Source of the DNA: Agapetus fuscipes
Taxonomy: Eukaryota > Arthropoda > Insecta > Trichoptera > Glossosomatidae
Assembly: GCA_951799405.1 (NCBI GenBank)
Contig: OX637363.1
Span: 9,858,001-9,922,000 of the forward strand
Direction of reading: 5' to 3'
DNA length: 64,000 bases
In this document: piece after piece, positions 61,105 through 64,000 of the stretch
Position numbering within the stretch: the stretch's first letter is position 1
How the letters are laid out: each line of letters begins with the position of its first letter
Position numbers and translations under genes: made by a program
The notes under the pieces: generated by a model
The model's input: only the letters and a program-made list of their open reading frames with translations
Database searches by the model: none
Told to the model about the DNA's origin: nothing

Positions 61105-61555
61105 ATTGATTTTAATGTCAAAAATCACAATATTTTTTTAAATAAGCGCTTGGATACATGTTACTTGTAATCTTTACTGTTTTCACTACTGTAATTTTTA
61201 AGGAACCGCATGCTGATAATGATAAGTGATATGTAGGATTATTATTATGTTTTAGATTACAATATTTAAAATTTTAAATTGTTTTCCAAAAAATGGGGAG
61301 TTTCATGATTTTTTTTCGTCATACCAGTATAGTGTTGCGGCCCGCGTGGCTTTTCAAGTATATGTATGTGGCCCGGAGACAAAAAAGATTGAGTATCATT
61401 GGCTCAGAGGATAAGAAGTTTCTAGTTAACACAACGAACAAACTCATAGCTTGTAGAATATATGAGATAAATTATTTAGAACAAGGTAGGCTACTGTAAA
61501 TTACTCTCAAGGACTAAGGGTGTTTTTGTGCTCTCTGTAGACTTCAATTAAACAA
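61105..61555. other. Spacer with possible hAT end
   Basis: GTTGCGGCCCGCGTGGC and ATGTGGCCCGGAGACAAA with GATTGAGTATCATTGG (61337-61402) look like a degraded hAT end. No gene recognised. Confidence 0.35.
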
Positions 61556-61640
61556 CCTTCCATATTGGTACGTATTAACTGGCGTTCTCTTTCAATTAAA
61601 CTGCAATAATTCATTTTAACAGAATTTACTTTACACAATT
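61556..61640 (-). mobile_element. L2-like LINE (second family) 3' end
   Basis: GGCGTTCTCTTTCAATTAAA, CTGCAATAATTCATTTTAAC, TTTACACAATTTGGTTCACA: the antisense of 38725-38795. Confidence 0.7.
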
Positions 61641-61735
61641 TGGTTCACATTATATACATGCTCACAAGCAGACGTGTTCAAGTGCAATTTCGCGCTTGCA
61701 CAAGCCGCATGTGAACCTACAACATAAATACTGTT
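61641..61735 (-). mobile_element. S250 fragment
   Basis: CACATTATATACATGCTCACAAG to GCAAGCCGCATGTGAACCT. Confidence 0.55.
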
Positions 61736-61867
61736 TCAGGTAAAAAGGTTTCAGCCACCCTTAGTGGAAGGATAACAAAACAACAGCTACAGTGGTTGAC
61801 TAGTTGTGATGCATTGTAAAATTAATGAATTTTGCGCGGTGAGGTTATGAGGGAGAGTCCTCTAGCG

Positions 61868-62599
61868 CAGCGGTCCGCAACCCTGGGGTCGCGACCCCGG
61901 GTGGGGTTGCGAAAGATATTTATGGGGTCGCCAAAAAAGTCAACAAGGTCCTGTACTTATCGAATTTTATTAATGTTTATGCATAAAATATAACCTCTCT
62001 TTACATACACAATTACACAATGTCCTTAAAACGGAGAGAATCGAAAATAATTACGACTGTACGACCTGTCCAGTCCCGCCCGTCACAACCTCACCGCTCC
62101 CGCGCCCGCGCTCCTTTTTTTAAAAATAAAATATTAAAATAATTGCTTAAATTAAAATAATGTCCGTAGTTCAGTGGTAACACTGCGGACTCTGAATGGG
62201 AAGGTTACCCCCACTTCAATTGAAAGTGGTTGGTGTGAGGCCGGCCCCCTTACCTGTAAAAATAAATAGGTCCCGAAGCGCCACATGCGACCCCTTCGGG
62301 GATAACACAGGCAAGAAGTTACACTATATGTGTGGCTTAGTTGCGTTTTTTGCTTGTCTCATTTAATGCCATCATAAATATTACTCGTACGTTAAATGCA
62401 TATTTTCTAGTTTGCTCTAATATTACTTTCCAAAATAAATAAACTCTTTAATACAAATAATTTACGAAATAAAAACAGCTAACATCGTTACCTGAACCAA
62501 CCTTTGCACTTGTTAACTTAGTGTTTTTTTTTTCTGGGGTCGCTCATAACTCTTTTCTTAATTTTGGGGTCGCAATATCAAAAAGGTTGCGGACCGCTG
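61868..62599. mobile_element. hAT non-autonomous element, perfect TSD, with nested SINE-BA
   Basis: TSD CTCTAGCG (61860-61867 and 62600-62607). Ends CAGCGGTCCGCAACCCTGG and AAGGTTGCGGACCGCTG, with GGGGTCGC words repeated subterminally. 732 bp including a ~190-bp SINE. Confidence 0.93.
62160..62350 (+). mobile_element. SINE-BA with internal deletion, nested in hAT
   Basis: B head GTCCGTAGTTCAGTGGTAAC to GGGAAGGTT, then a jump to ACCCCCACTTCAATTG in the A body and on to GGCTTAGTTGCG. The deletion removes the B body and A head. Having the B head and A tail in one short insertion supports BA being copied as a unit. Confidence 0.82.
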
Positions 62600-62607
62600 C
62601 TCTAGCG

Positions 62608-62909
62608 TACTATCGCTTTATAATTTACACTTAAGGGTGGGTACCGCCACCTGTACCACATTATTTTCAAACTTACCCAGAGCGTTTGCCAAAAACGTAT
62701 ACAAAATTAAACAATCAACAGAGGCAGTGTTTTAGTTAACGTACATTTTGAGTTAACATGTTGCCTGTTCAAGTTCTTACCTTGGATGTGTAGACTGCAG
62801 AGGGAGGCAATCTCCCATCAGAACTAGCAAGGCATGTAAATGATCTGATTAAGGCCATACCTCATGTGAGACAAATGTTTAAAGTTAGATAGGTAACAAC
62901 ACTGGTAAG
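62608..62909. other. Unassigned spacer
   Basis: No gene or repeat recognised. Confidence 0.4.
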
Positions 62910-63091
62910 TAAGAGCCCGTTTTCACTTGTCGGGTGTCGGATCCGTATATTAATCGGAGGTTCTAGTGGCAGAACATTATGTATGAAGCTATTCACACTT
63001 GTCGGAAACCGATTTTGTCCGAAATGTTCTACAACTGGAACCTCCGATGAATATACGGATCCGACACACGACAAGTGGGAACGGGCTCTTA
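62910..63091. mobile_element. Foldback MITE, ~80-bp arms
   Basis: Ends TAAGAGCCCGTTTTCACTTG and CAAGTGGGAACGGGCTCTTA; the arms also share GTCGGATCCGTATATT and ATCGGAGGTTC. TA or TAA target; the exact TSD is unclear because the ends are palindromic with it. No coding capacity. Confidence 0.8.
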
Positions 63092-63159
63092 TGTAACATT
63101 ACAGATGAAGCGCCCTTTATTTCGTTTCATCCAAGTTATTTATATAAATGTTAATGCAG

Positions 63160-63268
63160 GGCTGGAAGTCTCATCACCACGGTTATTCTTACCTACCGAA
63201 TATCGGTAATATTTTTATGAAGACCTGCCAATCCAAGATGGCCGCAAGTGAACAGCTGATTAATCTTG
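63160..63268 (+). mobile_element. Foldback MITE, partial copy
   Basis: GGCTGGAAGTCTCATCACC to AACAGCTGATTAATCTTGTC. Right arm missing; same family as the next full copy. A small S250 scrap (GTCTGCATGTGAGCGTGC) follows to 63335. Confidence 0.78.
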
Positions 63269-63408
63269 TCTGCCCGTGTCTGCATGTGAGCGTGCATTAA
63301 ATATTTGCCTTAAATGTCAATATATATATGCAACCAAAGTTATATAATACTAACTTACTAAACCGACGCACAGGCCTTGAAGACTTTAACGCACCCCAAT
63401 CCTCCCAG

Positions 63409-63580
63409 GGCTGGAAGTCTCATCACCACGGTAATTCTTACCTACCGAATATCGGTAATATTTGTATTCAGACCTATCAATCCAAGATGACTGCAAGTAA
63501 ACAGTTGATTAGTCTTTATACATACAAATATTACCGATATTCGGTAGGTAAGAATTACCATGGTGATGAGACTTCCAGCC
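63409..63580. mobile_element. Foldback MITE, complete, 59-bp arms
   Basis: GGCTGGAAGTCTCATCACCA arms at 63409-63467 and 63522-63580 with one mismatch; ~54-nt centre containing CAATCCAAGATG. Includes the internal palindrome ACCGAATATCGGT. No coding capacity. Confidence 0.88.
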
Positions 63581-63935
63581 AAAAGCTCTTAGGGAACTTT
63601 ATTAATTTCAGCAAAAACATTTCGGGCTTGCTCTAATCTGTTTTCGACACTTTCCATTGACCACTTGGCTTGTACATTTTTGCATTTTTGCACAAGTGCA
63701 GCTCTATGCTATTTAATGTGTCTCCATTGCCTTGAGAAGTTGTGGTATGCTCATTAGGAAGTTGTCGCGAGCGGAAGTGCGGCATTATTAATAACATTAG
63801 ACTGGCATTTCTCGACAACGGAAATGTAAAGTATAACTCACTTATTGATTTAGGTGCCTACAGCAAAGTTTCGTGCAACAACAAAACAATCTAATAAAGA
63901 TTCTAAAATCGGAGTTGAAGAGATAAATTAACATT
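63581..63935. other. Unassigned spacer
   Basis: No gene recognised; a 61-codon minus-strand frame (63633-63818) has no known domain. Confidence 0.4.
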
Positions 63936-64000
63936 TAACAATCATATAAGTGCATGCCCACAAAAAGACACGTGTAGGTAAGTCAGCGTTTCTCGCCTTG
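63936..64000 (-). mobile_element. S250 fragment at window end
   Basis: ACATTTAACAATCATATAAG, GTGCATGCCCACAAAAAGAC, ACGTGTAGG; cut by the window edge or diverged. Confidence 0.55.

Overview
This is an animal nuclear genome window built almost entirely of transposable elements; nothing in it looks bacterial, plasmid or viral. Evidence: a spliced exon with consensus GT/AG borders, RTE-, L2/CR1- and Jockey-type LINEs, tRNA- and 5S-derived SINEs, hAT and Harbinger-like DNA elements with exact target-site duplications (TSDs), and AT-rich spacers. An insect or other arthropod is likely (many TAGGTACCTA-type words, these LINE types, a GC-rich exon in AT-rich DNA), but that is an inference and I cannot name a species.

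Host gene content is one exon: 38833-39051 on the minus strand encodes 73 codons of a PAQR (progestin/adipoQ receptor) membrane protein, closest by memory to PAQR4. The window is probably intronic or intergenic DNA of that locus. Nearly all other open frames are LINE fragments or chance frames across SINEs.

Names used below. S250: a ~250-nt module with a fixed 5' edge and a (GATTA)n-like tail, also found as the 3' end of one RTE LINE family. RTE-ATTAG, RTE-ACAGT, RTE-ACAAG, RTE-AGTTAC: four RTE-type LINE families named after their short tandem 3' tails. SINE-A: tRNA-derived, (GTTGC)n-type tail. SINE-B: tRNA-derived, with two 3' ends: B1 (tail near CCCGCACAGGATTTCTT) and B2 (tail shared with an L2-type LINE). 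SINE-BA: a two-headed fusion of B and A. SINE-C: a third, rarer tRNA-like family. Repeats D, E, F: unclassified dispersed families.

Layout. 1-9 kb: SINE-BA copies, an L2 LINE split by a hAT-like element, S250 copies, two hAT elements with perfect 8-bp TSDs. 9.5-12.5 kb: an RTE LINE broken by one 2-nt frameshift. 12.5-25 kb: degraded LINEs, SINEs, a 5S-linked SINE, a ~400-bp near-perfect palindrome carrying hammerhead-like motifs. 25.2-30.3 kb: an RTE LINE whose ORF is open apart from a 1.7-kb Harbinger-like insertion. 30-34 kb: nested L2-in-SINE insertions, a complete 5S-like sequence fused to a SINE, and a decayed hAT transposon. 35-43 kb: minus-strand RTE ends and the PAQR exon. 43-52 kb: foldbacks, SINEs, nested LINEs. 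52.4-53.8 kb: a Jockey-type LINE. 54-64 kb: SINEs, S250 copies, a fourth hAT, two MITEs.

How they relate: the LINEs appear to supply the machinery and the SINEs borrow their 3' ends (S250 with RTE-ATTAG; SINE-B2 with the L2 LINE). The most unusual signals are a recurrent hammerhead-ribozyme-like fold with one extra nucleotide before stem II, and the 5S-plus-tRNA and tRNA-plus-tRNA composite SINEs.
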